Shown one piece after another: positions 25,909 to 34,453 of a DNA stretch of 64,000 nt. Below the pieces are notes generated by a model. It made no database searches. It was not told the origin of the DNA and saw nothing but the letters and a program-made list of their open reading frames with translations. The position numbers and the translations under genes were made by a program. The DNA is taken from positions 3,671,537 through 3,735,536 of the forward strand of contig NZ_LT546207.1 in the NCBI RefSeq assembly GCF_900078665.2. Direction: 5' to 3'. Every line of letters starts with the position of its first letter. Within the stretch, counting starts at the first letter, position 1. This stretch comes from Mycolicibacterium houstonense. GTDB lineage: Bacteria; Actinomycetota; Actinomycetes; Mycobacteriales; Mycobacteriaceae.

Positions 25909-27485
25909 AGCTCCTGACCTGGACGCACGCGCTGTCCGCACTTACGCCGGTGAGCTTCCTCGGCCGGGCGGCTGCGGTCTACGGCGACAAGGTCGCGGTC
26001 GTCGACGGCTCGCATTCCTTCACCTATCGCGAGCTCCATCAAAGGTGTCGTCAACTCGCTGGCGCCTTGCTGGACGACGGTCTGCAGCCGGGCGCCCGGG
26101 TGGCCGTGTTGTCGCACAACACCCGGGAGATGCTGGAAGCACACTATGCGGTTCCTTCCGCGGCAGGCGTACTGGTACCAATCAACTCTCGGCTCAGCTC
26201 CGGCGAGATCGCGTACATCCTGCAGCACTGCGAAGCCGACGTTCTGATCGCCACGGATGCCCTGACATCGCTCGCCATCGAGGCGATCACATTGACAGGT
26301 CGGGGCATACGAACCATCGCCGGCAGCGAGGAGTACGAGGCGAAAATCGCCGCGGCCGCGCCCGTGGACAACCTGCTGACCGACGAGCTGTCGCCGGTGG
26401 CGATCAACTACACATCCGGCACCACCGGCAAGCCGAAAGGCGTCGTGTACTCCCATCGCGGCGCCTACCTGCAGTCGCTTGCGATGGCCTTTCACTCCGG
26501 TATGGACCTCAACTCGTCGTATCTGTGGACGCTGCCGATGTTCCACTGCAATGGCTGGTGCTTCACCTGGGCAGTGACCGCAGTGGGAGCCACACACGTG
26601 TGCTTGCCCAAAGTGGAAGCCGACGCGATCTGGCGTGCGGTCGACCAGCACGAGATCACGCACATGTGCGCAGCGCCGACCGTGTTGTCGACCATGACGG
26701 CTGATGCACGCGAGAAGTCCGGCAACCGCTCGGTGTGGGTGGCCAGTGGCGGTGCGCCGCCGGCACCCGCCCTATTGGCGCGGGCTCGCGCATGTGGACT
26801 CGACGTCACTCACCTGTACGGCATGACCGAGACCTACGGCCCGGCCGTGATCAACGAGTGGAAGCGGGAGTGGAACTCGCTACCCGGTAGCGACCGAGAC
26901 CGGCTCAATGCTCGTCAGGGCATCGGCAACATCGTCTCCGACGTCGTGCGGGTGTTGGACGAGCAAGGACGAGACGTACCCGCCGATGCCACAACCGTCG
27001 GAGAAATCGCGTTGCGCGGGAACAACGTGACCCCCGAGTACTACCTCGACCCGGCCGCGACCGCGGCAGCTGTGCCCGATGGCTGGTTTCGCAGCGGCGA
27101 CCTCGCTGTACGGCACCCCGATGGCTACCTCGAGATTCGCGACCGCGCGAAGGACCTCATCATCTCCGGCGGCGAGAACATCAGCTCGGTGGAGATCGAG
27201 CGCGCCATCCTTGAGCATCCCGCGGTGCTCGAAGCTGCGGTTGTCGCCATGCCCCATGCGCATTGGGGTGAACGACCAGTCGCATTCGTGTCCCTGCGCT
27301 CCGGCGTCGACGTCACCGGTGACGACATCCGCGACCACCTGTGCGACCGAATCGCGAAGTTCAAGATCCCGGACCGGATCGAGTTCACGGAGTTGCCAAA
27401 GACGGCCACCGGGAAGATCCAGAAGTTTCAGCTGAAGAAGCAGCTCGCGTCCTCCACTCCCGCTGAACCAGAAGGATATTCATGA
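25905..27485 (+). CDS. acyl-CoA synthetase (AMP-forming)
   Basis: A 526-residue ANL-superfamily ligase. It shows P-loop YTSGTTGKPKGVVYS, the central YGMTETYGP motif, the hinge IRDRAKDLIISGGENIS and the C-terminal catalytic lysine region KTATGKIQK. It activates a carboxylic acid to its CoA thioester. The LPMFHCNGWCFTW segment is typical of the medium-chain/DmdB-like branch. It is coupled upstream to the mini-ORF and downstream to the permease (four-base ATGA overlap). In the island it would activate the acid released by oxidation and hydrolysis. Confidence 0.9.
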   Translation: MKLLTWTHALSALTPVSFLGRAAAVYGDKVAVVDGSHSFTYRELHQRCRQLAGALLDDGLQPGARVAVLSHNTREMLEAHYAVPSAAGVLVPINSRLSSGEIAYILQHCEADVLIATDALTSLAIEAITLTGRGIRTIAGSEEYEAKIAAAAPVDNLLTDELSPVAINYTSGTTGKPKGVVYSHRGAYLQSLAMAFHSGMDLNSSYLWTLPMFHCNGWCFTWAVTAVGATHVCLPKVEADAIWRAVDQHEITHMCAAPTVLSTMTADAREKSGNRSVWVASGGAPPAPALLARARACGLDVTHLYGMTETYGPAVINEWKREWNSLPGSDRDRLNARQGIGNIVSDVVRVLDEQGRDVPADATTVGEIALRGNNVTPEYYLDPAATAAAVPDGWFRSGDLAVRHPDGYLEIRDRAKDLIISGGENISSVEIERAILEHPAVLEAAVVAMPHAHWGERPVAFVSLRSGVDVTGDDIRDHLCDRIAKFKIPDRIEFTELPKTATGKIQKFQLKKQLASSTPAEPEGYS

Positions 27486-28889
27486 GCACCAAAATTGCCG
27501 TGGATACGTCGGCACCCACCGAACAGCGGCTTCACGGCAACCTCGGCGTTGTCGCCATCTCCTTCATGGTCATCGCTGGCGCCGCGCCACTGACGGTGGT
27601 CGGCGGTCCCATGGCGATGGGATTGGCCATCGGAAACGGGGCCGGACTGCCGACCGCGTTCTTGGCGACTACGATCGTGTTGTTGCTCTTCGCGATCGGC
27701 TTCACGGCCATGACACCGTTCATCCACTCCGCCGGCGCCTTTTACGCGTACGTGCAGGCCGGTTTGGGACGAGTCGCGGGCATCGGCACCGGATACGCGG
27801 CGTTGCTGTCGTACGTATCGATCTACATCGGTTTGTACGTGCTCTTCGGCACCGGACTCGGCGCGTTGGTCGAGACGTTCGACGGCCCGAACCTGCCGTG
27901 GTGGATGTGGGCGTCCGCCGGACTGGCGGTTGTGTCTTTCCTCGGCTACCGCAATATCGAACTGTCCGGAAAGGTTCTCGGGGTTCTGTTGGTCGCCGCG
28001 GTGGCCATCGTGCTCGTGCTCGACGCGCGGATCGTCGCCCACGGCGGCGGTTCGGAAGGGTTGTCGCACGGGTTCAGTTCACTCTCCACGGTTCTCAGCG
28101 GTGCGCCCGGAGTCGCCTTGCTGTTCGCCGTCCTCAGTTTCATCGGCATCGAGGCTGCAGTCGTGTTCCGCGATGAGGCCCGCGATCCGGCGCGCCACCA
28201 TCCTGTCTGTCGCCGCAATCGGCATCTTCTATGCGTTCACCTGTTGGGCGATGATCAGTGCTGTCGGTGACAGCCAGGTCGTCGACACCGCAGCAGCCGG
28301 GCCGGAGGACGTGCTGCCCTCGCTGGCGGTGCACTATCTCGGACGCGTCGGCGCAGATCTCGTCGCGATTCTGTTCGTGACGAGCACCTTCGCCGCTTCG
28401 CTGACGTTCCACAACGTGATCGCCCGCTACCTGTTCGCGATGTCGTCGCAGCAGCTGCTCCCCCGCGCTTTGTCGGTCACTCATGCGACCCACGGATCGC
28501 CACACGTCGGCTCGATTGCCACGGCGCTGGGAATCTTCGTGGGGGTGGGCAGCGCTGTGGTGATCGGGCTGGACCCGATCGCCGAGCTCTACACCTGGAC
28601 CGCGGCTTTGGGATCGGTGGGTTACGTCGTGCTGTTGGTCGTGACCTGCCTGGCCGTCCTGCAGTTCTTTCGTCGACCGCCCGAAAACCCTTCCGCGGCA
28701 AGAACACTGATCGCTCCCCTGCTTGGCCTGGCCGGCTTGCTCGCTTTCTTGGCGATGATGGTCCTCAACCTCGACCTGCTCACCGGAGACAACCGGACGA
28801 TGTCTGTCGCGATCGTCGTTTCTCTCCTGTGTGCTTACGCGGTCGGGCTTGTCATCGGCCGACGGGTGGAGGATGCGGGACGCGAATAG
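27482..28889 (+). pseudogene. APC-family permease with frameshift
   Basis: Two overlapping frames together make one amino acid/polyamine/organocation permease of about 468 residues. The first frame runs from MSTKIAVDTSA to VVFRDEARDPAR; the normal continuation, RATILSVAAIGIFYAFTCWA, is in the next frame. The shift falls at 28187-28196 in a GCGCGC-rich spot where relatives have a few extra residues (DPARTVPRA-like), consistent with a short deletion between direct repeats. Both halves are otherwise well kept, so the lesion is recent or is a sequencing error. It would import the amine substrate. Confidence 0.75.
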
Positions 28890-28931
28890 CGATCTGCCAC
28901 AACCGTGAGTGAGCTTGGACGGCAGTGATGT

Positions 28932-28980
28932 AAGACCCCGAAGTCTGACTCGAGAGATCGAGTTTCACTCCCGGGGTCTT
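28932..28980 (+). terminator. two-tier hairpin terminator after the permease
   Basis: The outer stem AAGACCCCG / CGGGGTCTT (28932-28940 and 28972-28980) encloses an inner stem ACTCGA / TCGAGT closed by a GAGA tetraloop (28948-28963). A short T-rich stretch follows. It lies 43 bases after the permease stop and should end the plus-strand operon. Confidence 0.65.
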
Positions 28981-29058
28981 GTTTCGACGAAAGTCGGTGG
29001 CGTGCTGGAGCTACGCGTTTGAGCAGGTAATCTTTCGGCCGTCACACGTTCACGGCAA

Positions 29059-29715
29059 ATGACAGGACTGGGATACGTGTCGGATCGTTCAGAACGCACC
29101 AATCGCATCGGATACATCGTCTCCGCTGGCGACCTCATCGTGGCATTACTTGCGGTCGTGAGTATCGCCGTTGGCAGCATCGACGCACTGGCACTATGGG
29201 TAATTGGTGCAATCGTTTACCTCATCGGAGGGGCGATCATCATCGGTGCGGGCGCGATGGGCGACCTCGCCGAGAGTCGAGCCGGCGCCGCTGAGGTGAC
29301 ATCGTGGATCTTCCCGTTGGTCGCGAGCCTGGCCGGAATCAACGCAGCGCTGGTCGCGCTGCTCGGACAGAGTCAAACTGGCATCTCCTGGGATTCCGTC
29401 CTCGGTGCGGTGGGAATCATCTTGTCCTGGATGCTGTTGCAGATCGGGTTCGCGAATATCTACGTATCGCGATATGGACATGGCGGGGAACATCGCTGCC
29501 TCGACTTCCCCGGCCAACCCGATGAACCGGGATTCGCCGAGTTCATCTACTTCTCCTTCAGCATCGGTACCAGCTTCGCCGTTTCCGACGTGAGTGTGCG
29601 GTGCCGGCCCATGCGCAACATCGTCACCATCCACAGCATCGTCAGCTTTCTGTACAACGCACTTGTCGTGGCGATCGCATTCCAAGTGCTTCAACAGATA
29701 GCCAGAGCGGCCTGA
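29059..29715 (+). CDS. DUF1345-family membrane protein
   Basis: A protein of about 218 residues with five or six membrane helices. The family signature YFSFSIGTSFAVSDVSV, then the HSIVSFLYNALVVAIAF end, identifies DUF1345, whose function is unknown. ATG 29059 is taken as the start, with GTG 29077 possible. It stands alone after the terminator and converges on the aminotransferase. Confidence 0.8.
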   Translation: MTGLGYVSDRSERTNRIGYIVSAGDLIVALLAVVSIAVGSIDALALWVIGAIVYLIGGAIIIGAGAMGDLAESRAGAAEVTSWIFPLVASLAGINAALVALLGQSQTGISWDSVLGAVGIILSWMLLQIGFANIYVSRYGHGGEHRCLDFPGQPDEPGFAEFIYFSFSIGTSFAVSDVSVRCRPMRNIVTIHSIVSFLYNALVVAIAFQVLQQIARAA

Positions 29716-29736
29716 TAGCCATGGCTCCTCACTTCT

Positions 29737-30996
29737 TCAGTGGGGTTGTCGGAGTATGTGTTTGAGGGCCTCGGCGGTCGCCTCGATGTCGGAGGTGGTG
29801 TGCGCCGTGGAGAGGAAGACCTTGCCCGAGGGCATGAACAGGAAGCCGCGCCGCACCATCCCGTCCAGGACCGAAGCCCAGCGGCCGCCGGTTCCGTGGA
29901 GGCCGGTGTTCCCGCCGGCGGGAACGTACTGAAGGAGCGAGCCGACCCGGTTGAGGCTGCCGCCGTCCGGCACTGATGCGAGCGCGCCTGAAACCAGGCT
30001 CGCGAACTCAGACGACCGGTTCTCCAACTCCTCGTACACGGCCGGGTCTGCCAGAATACGCATTGTCGCCTCAACCGCAGCGAGTGCGATCGGGTTGCCG
30101 TTGAAGGTGCCGGCATGGACGACGCCGTCGGTGACCTGATCGACCAGCTCGGCGCGGCCGACGACAGCGCTCTGGGTGAACCCACCTGCCATCGCCTTCC
30201 CGAACACCGAAAGGTGCGGCAGCACACCGTATTTCTCGGCCGCGCCGCCACGCGCCAGCCGGAAACCGGCGATCACTTCGTCGAAGATGAGCACCACTCC
30301 GTGCCGATCGCACATGGCCCGCAGGGTCTGCAGGAAGTCTGGATCGGGAGCTTCGACACCAGCATTGCTCATCACGGGGTCCAGTAGGACTGCTGCGATG
30401 TCGCGCTCTTCGGCCGCACTCAGCAACTGTTCGGCCATGTGGACATCGTTGAAGCTCGCCACCACCAGATCGTCCAGCACACTGGGCGACTGTCCTTTGC
30501 TGGCAGGCACCGCGGACCTGCCGCTGTCGTCCTCAGAAAGGCTGGCGTACACGGTGTCGTGCCAACCGTGATAGCTCTTGGCGAACTTCACGATCCGCCG
30601 CCGGCCAGTGGCTGCTCGAGCAAGTCTCAGCGCCACCTGTACCGCTTCAGTCCCGGTATTGCTCCAGAGCAGCCGTTCGCCATGGGGCACGGCCTCCAGC
30701 ACCGCCTCGGCGGCCACGTACTCGAGCTCGTGGCTCGTGCCGACCACTTGCATCGTGCCGGCAACGTGGCGGACTGCATCGAGGATGCGCGGATCACTGT
30801 GCCCGAGAAGTAGTGGGCCCCATGCCATCACGTAGTCGACATATCGGTCACCGTCCAAGTCCCAGACGTACGCGCCGCGCGCCTCCCGCACGAAGAGCGG
30901 GTGGGGACGCATGGCAGCGCGAAGGCCGGACCCTACTCCCCCGCCGAGACTGCGACGAGCACGGTCGAACGCAAGACGCGAACTATCCAACGCCAC
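29737..30996 (-). CDS. class-III aminotransferase (GSA-like)
   Basis: A 419-residue PLP enzyme of the glutamate-1-semialdehyde mutase/omega-transaminase type. SNTGTEAVQVALRLARAATG is the cofactor-phosphate region, IFDEVIAGFR holds the PLP-ring Asp, and Lys in VFGKAMAGG forms the Schiff base. The GTG at 30996 with AGGGAG upstream is the start. It is not in a hem operon, so a catabolic transamination of a primary amine or beta-amino acid is more likely. It is downstream of the alcohol dehydrogenase on the same strand (57-base gap). Confidence 0.87.
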   Translation of the reverse strand: MALDSSRLAFDRARRSLGGGVGSGLRAAMRPHPLFVREARGAYVWDLDGDRYVDYVMAWGPLLLGHSDPRILDAVRHVAGTMQVVGTSHELEYVAAEAVLEAVPHGERLLWSNTGTEAVQVALRLARAATGRRRIVKFAKSYHGWHDTVYASLSEDDSGRSAVPASKGQSPSVLDDLVVASFNDVHMAEQLLSAAEERDIAAVLLDPVMSNAGVEAPDPDFLQTLRAMCDRHGVVLIFDEVIAGFRLARGGAAEKYGVLPHLSVFGKAMAGGFTQSAVVGRAELVDQVTDGVVHAGTFNGNPIALAAVEATMRILADPAVYEELENRSSEFASLVSGALASVPDGGSLNRVGSLLQYVPAGGNTGLHGTGGRWASVLDGMVRRGFLFMPSGKVFLSTAHTTSDIEATAEALKHILRQPH

Positions 30997-31053
30997 CGCG
31001 GGACTCCCTTGCTTGTTGTTCTGCAGACTTCCAGCGGGCGGACGAGATGTTCA

Positions 31054-32166
31054 TCAGTACTTGATCACCGATCGGATTCCGACGCCACGCTTCATCTCGT
31101 CGAACCCCTCGTTGATGTCTTCCAGGTCGATGACCCGAGTTATGAGTGAGTCGAGATCGATGCGGTTGTTCATGTAGTGCTCGACGAGCATGGGGAAATC
31201 GACGTCGGCCTTGCTTGAACCATAGTTCGAGCCGATGAGCGAAAGCTCCTGGTCGGACATGACAAACGGATCGATCGTGACCTTCACGCCGTCCGCCACT
31301 TGCCCGGCGACCACGGCAGTGCCGCCGCGGGCCAACACCGCGTAGGCGGCCTCGATGGTCTGCGGCAATCCGATGGCCTCGATCGCGACCTCCACGCCCC
31401 GACCGCCAGTGAACTGCACGACCTTCGCCGCCAGATCTTCGCTCGCGCTGTTGATGACCTCGGTGGCTCCGAAAACGCTTGCGTGGTAGAGCTTTTTGTC
31501 GGAGATATCGGCAGCGATGATCTTCTGCGCGCCGGCGAGACGAGCACCCTGAATCGCATTCAACCCGACGCCGCCACAGCCGATGACCAGAACCGTGTCG
31601 CTCGGACGCACCTTTGCGGTGTTGATCGCTGCCCCGACGCCCGTAGTGACTGCGCAGCCGATGAGCGACGACGGTTCGAAGGGAGCGTCGTTCCGGATGA
31701 CGATCGCACCCGATTCGGGCACCATCACATACTGGCCGAACGTACCGAGGCCGGCGAAGCTGAGCACGTCTCCGTCCGCATCCGTGACACGCGACCGACC
31801 GTCGAAGGAGAGATGGTTCGCCGAATGCTGGCTCACCATGTCGCACAGGACGGGCCGGCCGCTGACGCAGTAGCGGCACCGACGGCACGAGGGCGTCCAG
31901 GAGAGAACAACGTGATCGCCGGGCGCCGACGTCGTGACACCCTCCCCGACGCTCTCGACGATCCCGGCGCCCTCGTGGCCGAGGATCATGGGGGTGGGCG
32001 CGTCCCATTCACCGGCAATCACATGCAGATCGCTGTGGCACAACCCGCTCGCCTGCATCCGCACGAGCACGTCGCCGGGCGGCGGAGTCGAGGGTATCGA
32101 GACCTTTTCGATCGCGAGTGGCGCATTCGCGGTCCGGAAGACGGCGGCGTCGAATTCGATGGTCAT
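31054..32166 (-). CDS. zinc-dependent alcohol dehydrogenase (class-III-like)
   Basis: A 370-residue MDR dehydrogenase. Catalytic-zinc ligands appear in GLCHSDLH and ILGHEGAG; the structural zinc lobe is CRRCRYCVSGRPVLC with four cysteines; the NAD fold is VIGCGGVGLNAIQGA. It oxidises an alcohol to an aldehyde; some mycobacterial relatives use bound cofactors such as NDMA-reactive NAD or mycothiol, not decidable here. GAGGAG precedes the ATG. Located between PhyH and aminotransferase genes, it may oxidise the alcohol released by the hydrolase. Confidence 0.9.
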   Translation of the reverse strand: MTIEFDAAVFRTANAPLAIEKVSIPSTPPPGDVLVRMQASGLCHSDLHVIAGEWDAPTPMILGHEGAGIVESVGEGVTTSAPGDHVVLSWTPSCRRCRYCVSGRPVLCDMVSQHSANHLSFDGRSRVTDADGDVLSFAGLGTFGQYVMVPESGAIVIRNDAPFEPSSLIGCAVTTGVGAAINTAKVRPSDTVLVIGCGGVGLNAIQGARLAGAQKIIAADISDKKLYHASVFGATEVINSASEDLAAKVVQFTGGRGVEVAIEAIGLPQTIEAAYAVLARGGTAVVAGQVADGVKVTIDPFVMSDQELSLIGSNYGSSKADVDFPMLVEHYMNNRIDLDSLITRVIDLEDINEGFDEMKRGVGIRSVIKY

Positions 32167-32239
32167 GACATCTCCTCAAGGTTGTCGGATTCCGGCCGCA
32201 ATACGGAGCGGCTCCGCCCGTCTGGCCCGCACTCGTCGG

Positions 32240-33103
32240 TCAGAGGTCGAGGTAGTCCGCTAGCTCGCTGTAGTCGACCTGCCAAAGTCCCGGAGAGCCA
32301 GTCGGATATTGCGAGCGGAATCCGATGAGGCTCTGCACGCGGGGCGGAAGCGATCGTGCGAGTTCTCGGTCGACGAGGAACGGGTAGGCCTCCTCGCCTA
32401 CCAAGAAGCCGGGGTTGAGTGCGAAGCTGACCGCACGGCGGTACTCGTCGGAAGTGCGGTTTGCGCCACCGCCGTGGGCGGTCTTGCCGCTGAAGAACAG
32501 CGCGTCGCCAGCGCTCATCTCGGCTGGAATGGTCTGCTCAGGCGTGCCGCGGTCCTCGAAGTCATCCCACTTGTGGCTACCCGGGATCACTCGGGTGGCG
32601 CCGTTCTCCTCGGTGAAGTCGGTCAGGGCAATCAGGAAGTTGACGGTCACCTCGGGCCCGGCGGGCCCCATGCCGACGAACGGAAACCAGTTCTCCAGAT
32701 CGCGGTGGAGCATCTGGGCGGCGCTGCCCGGACCGATCTCGATCACTTGAGCCGTCGTCATCCAGTAGGTTCCCGATTCTTCGAGAAATACCGCATCGGC
32801 CAGCGCATGAACGAGGTCGTGATCGATCACTTCGCGGCGGAACGTCTCGCTCCGGCTGATCAGGTTGGTGAGGCGCTTGGTGTTCCGGCCGTGGAATTCA
32901 GCGACGATTGCGTTGTCGTGCTGGGAACCGGGATCTAGCTCGTGCAGGGCCGGGTCGATCTCGGCATTGAATCGTGCGACCTGATCCGGCGTAAGAAGTC
33001 CCTTGAGGATGACACCGCCATCCTCGCGGACGATCGACAGAATCTCGTCGACCGGAGCTGTGCTGGCGATCGTGCGTAGTTTCGCGGTGGCAATTGCAGG
33101 CAT
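32240..33103 (-). CDS. phytanoyl-CoA dioxygenase (PhyH) family protein
   Basis: A 287-residue Fe(II)/2-oxoglutarate dioxygenase. The facial triad is visible: HxD in QMLHRDLENW and the distal His in SGKTAHGGGANRT, followed by the 2-oxoglutarate-binding Arg (EYRRAVSF). It would hydroxylate an unactivated carbon of a small substrate. ATG 33103 was chosen for the AAAGGAAG site. It heads the third transcription unit of the island (PhyH-ADH-aminotransferase), with a GTGCA-N3-TGCAC dyad 105 bases upstream. Confidence 0.88.
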   Translation of the reverse strand: MPAIATAKLRTIASTAPVDEILSIVREDGGVILKGLLTPDQVARFNAEIDPALHELDPGSQHDNAIVAEFHGRNTKRLTNLISRSETFRREVIDHDLVHALADAVFLEESGTYWMTTAQVIEIGPGSAAQMLHRDLENWFPFVGMGPAGPEVTVNFLIALTDFTEENGATRVIPGSHKWDDFEDRGTPEQTIPAEMSAGDALFFSGKTAHGGGANRTSDEYRRAVSFALNPGFLVGEEAYPFLVDRELARSLPPRVQSLIGFRSQYPTGSPGLWQVDYSELADYLDL

Positions 33104-33207
33104 GGCGGCGACACTTCCTTTGTTGGGTCCGTGTGATCCGGGACTCCACAATGGGCGAACCTCGGCCCGCGCGACTACAGCATCCGGTCGCAGATTTCGG
33201 TCGTAGG

Positions 33208-33222
33208 GGTGCAGAGTGCACT
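33208..33222. promoter_or_regulatory. dyad GTGCA-N3-TGCAC, copy 3
   Basis: GGTGCAGAGTGCACT contains GTGCA-GAG-TGCAC, 105 bases upstream of the PhyH start. It differs from copy 2 at only two spacer positions. Confidence 0.55.
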
Positions 33223-33266
33223 GCCCCGACGCATACCCGCTCGAGCAATACCCCGATAGCTCCGGC

Positions 33267-33319
33267 CTGACCAATGAGGTCAGTACAAATAGTTAGTCAG
33301 TCTAATCAACTTGTTAGAC
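33267..33319. promoter_or_regulatory. AT-rich cluster of small inverted repeats upstream of PhyH
   Basis: CTGACC-N5-GGTCAG (33267-33283) is followed by TTAGTC (33293-33298) and GTCTAA-N8-TTAGAC (33300-33319). The local drop in GC and repeated TTAG(A/T)C half-sites suggest a regulator-binding region. It lies between the island and a DUF2834 gene and could belong to either. Confidence 0.4.
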
Positions 33320-33342
33320 AATCATCGTCAGCTCGTTAATCT

Positions 33343-33714
33343 TCACTGCATCTCAACACCCGCAGCCGCCCGCCGCTCAGCCAGCACCAGCTGCCGTCGA
33401 ATCAGGAACAGCGGAAACGCCACGCTGACCGCGATGACCGCACTGAGCACGAGGTAGATCCAGACCTTGGGGACCTCGATCCGCCGGGCCTCGACAACCA
33501 TGAACACGAACGCCGCCAAGGCGAACAGCAGCAGGTCGTTGGTGAGCGAGGACGCCCCGTAATTGACGTAGCCGCTGCGGACGAAGTCGATCAGGCTCGT
33601 GCTCTCGGTGGTGAAGAAGCCGACGTTGTTCCACCAGGTGGCAACCAACGCGATGAGGGCGATCACCGCATAGGTGCCACACAAAATCTTGTCGTTTCGT
33701 GTCAGCATTGCCAT
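33343..33714 (-). CDS. DUF2834-family membrane protein
   Basis: A 123-residue small membrane protein with three hydrophobic helices; TWWNNVGFFTTES and SLTNDLLLFALAAFVFMVVEAR match the DUF2834 pattern. The ATG at 33714 has a strong GGGGGAGG site seven bases upstream. It is divergent from the tetR-fadE operon and may be controlled by that TetR. No function is known for the family. Confidence 0.8.
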   Translation of the reverse strand: MAMLTRNDKILCGTYAVIALIALVATWWNNVGFFTTESTSLIDFVRSGYVNYGASSLTNDLLLFALAAFVFMVVEARRIEVPKVWIYLVLSAVIAVSVAFPLFLIRRQLVLAERRAAAGVEMQ

Positions 33715-33799
33715 CGTCACGCCTCCCCCGTCACCCCGACCCGGTCCAGGCGAACATATCGATCCCGCGGCTTGCAGGGGGCCCTTTGCAGCTCATACT

Positions 33800-33821
33800 G
33801 GTGAGTGAGTACTCTCTCACC
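33800..33821. promoter_or_regulatory. near-perfect palindrome over the tetR-fadE promoter
   Basis: GGTGAGTGAGT / ACTCTCTCACC, 10 of 11 base pairs symmetrical. It contains TACTCT (33810-33815), a -10 ending seven bases before the ATG at 33822, with TTGCAG (33786-33791) as a -35 at 18 bases. A TetR bound here would block its own promoter. Confidence 0.65.
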
Positions 33822-34427
33822 ATGTCGACGGGACGGGACCGACTCCTGGCCACAGCATTGAAGCTGTTCGCCGCGAAGGGGTACGCCGCGACGTCGGTCG
33901 CCCACATCCAGCAGGCCGCCGGCCTGGCGCCGGGCTCGGGCGCGCTCTACAAGCACTTCGGCTCGAAACGAGAACTGCTCGAGGCCGCGGTCTCGCACCG
34001 CATCGATGCCATCGTCAGTGCCCGCGAGCAGTACGACGCCGGCAATCCCAAGACCGTCGAAGAGGCGGTTCGCAGTGCGGGGCAATTGATCTGGACCAAC
34101 CTGACCCAGAGCGAGGAGCTGCTACGGGTCATGCTGCGCGAGCCCGACGAACTCGGCGAGCTCGACGAGAAGACGTGGCAGGTCATCACCGACAACGCCT
34201 ATCAGCGGTTCGCCGATGAGCTGGCGGCGTCCAATCGCTCCGGCCGCTTTCAGATCCCCGATCCCGAGGCCGCCGCGGCGGTCGCCATCTCCGGTTTGTC
34301 CTACGCGGCAACCCTGCAGGCGTTGACCGGCCGCTTGCCGGGCAACGTCGACCATGAACGTTTCTTCGAGGCCTGGGTCACCCAGACCGTCAGCATGATC
34401 AAGCAACACCGCTCTCAAACCAATTGA
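33822..34427 (+). CDS. TetR-family regulator
   Basis: A 201-residue TetR protein with HTH at about residues 25-50 ([23 protein letters not shown]). The start at the ATG right after the palindrome is leaderless; the longer frame to 33699 would include the promoter. It is followed 26 bases later by an acyl-CoA dehydrogenase, so it probably senses an acyl-CoA or fatty-acid-derived ligand and represses the pair. Confidence 0.88.
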   Translation: MSTGRDRLLATALKLFAAKGYAATSVAHIQQAAGLAPGSGALYKHFGSKRELLEAAVSHRIDAIVSAREQYDAGNPKTVEEAVRSAGQLIWTNLTQSEELLRVMLREPDELGELDEKTWQVITDNAYQRFADELAASNRSGRFQIPDPEAAAAVAISGLSYAATLQALTGRLPGNVDHERFFEAWVTQTVSMIKQHRSQTN

Positions 34428-34453
34428 TCTCCAACCGATTTCAGGAGCCAACC

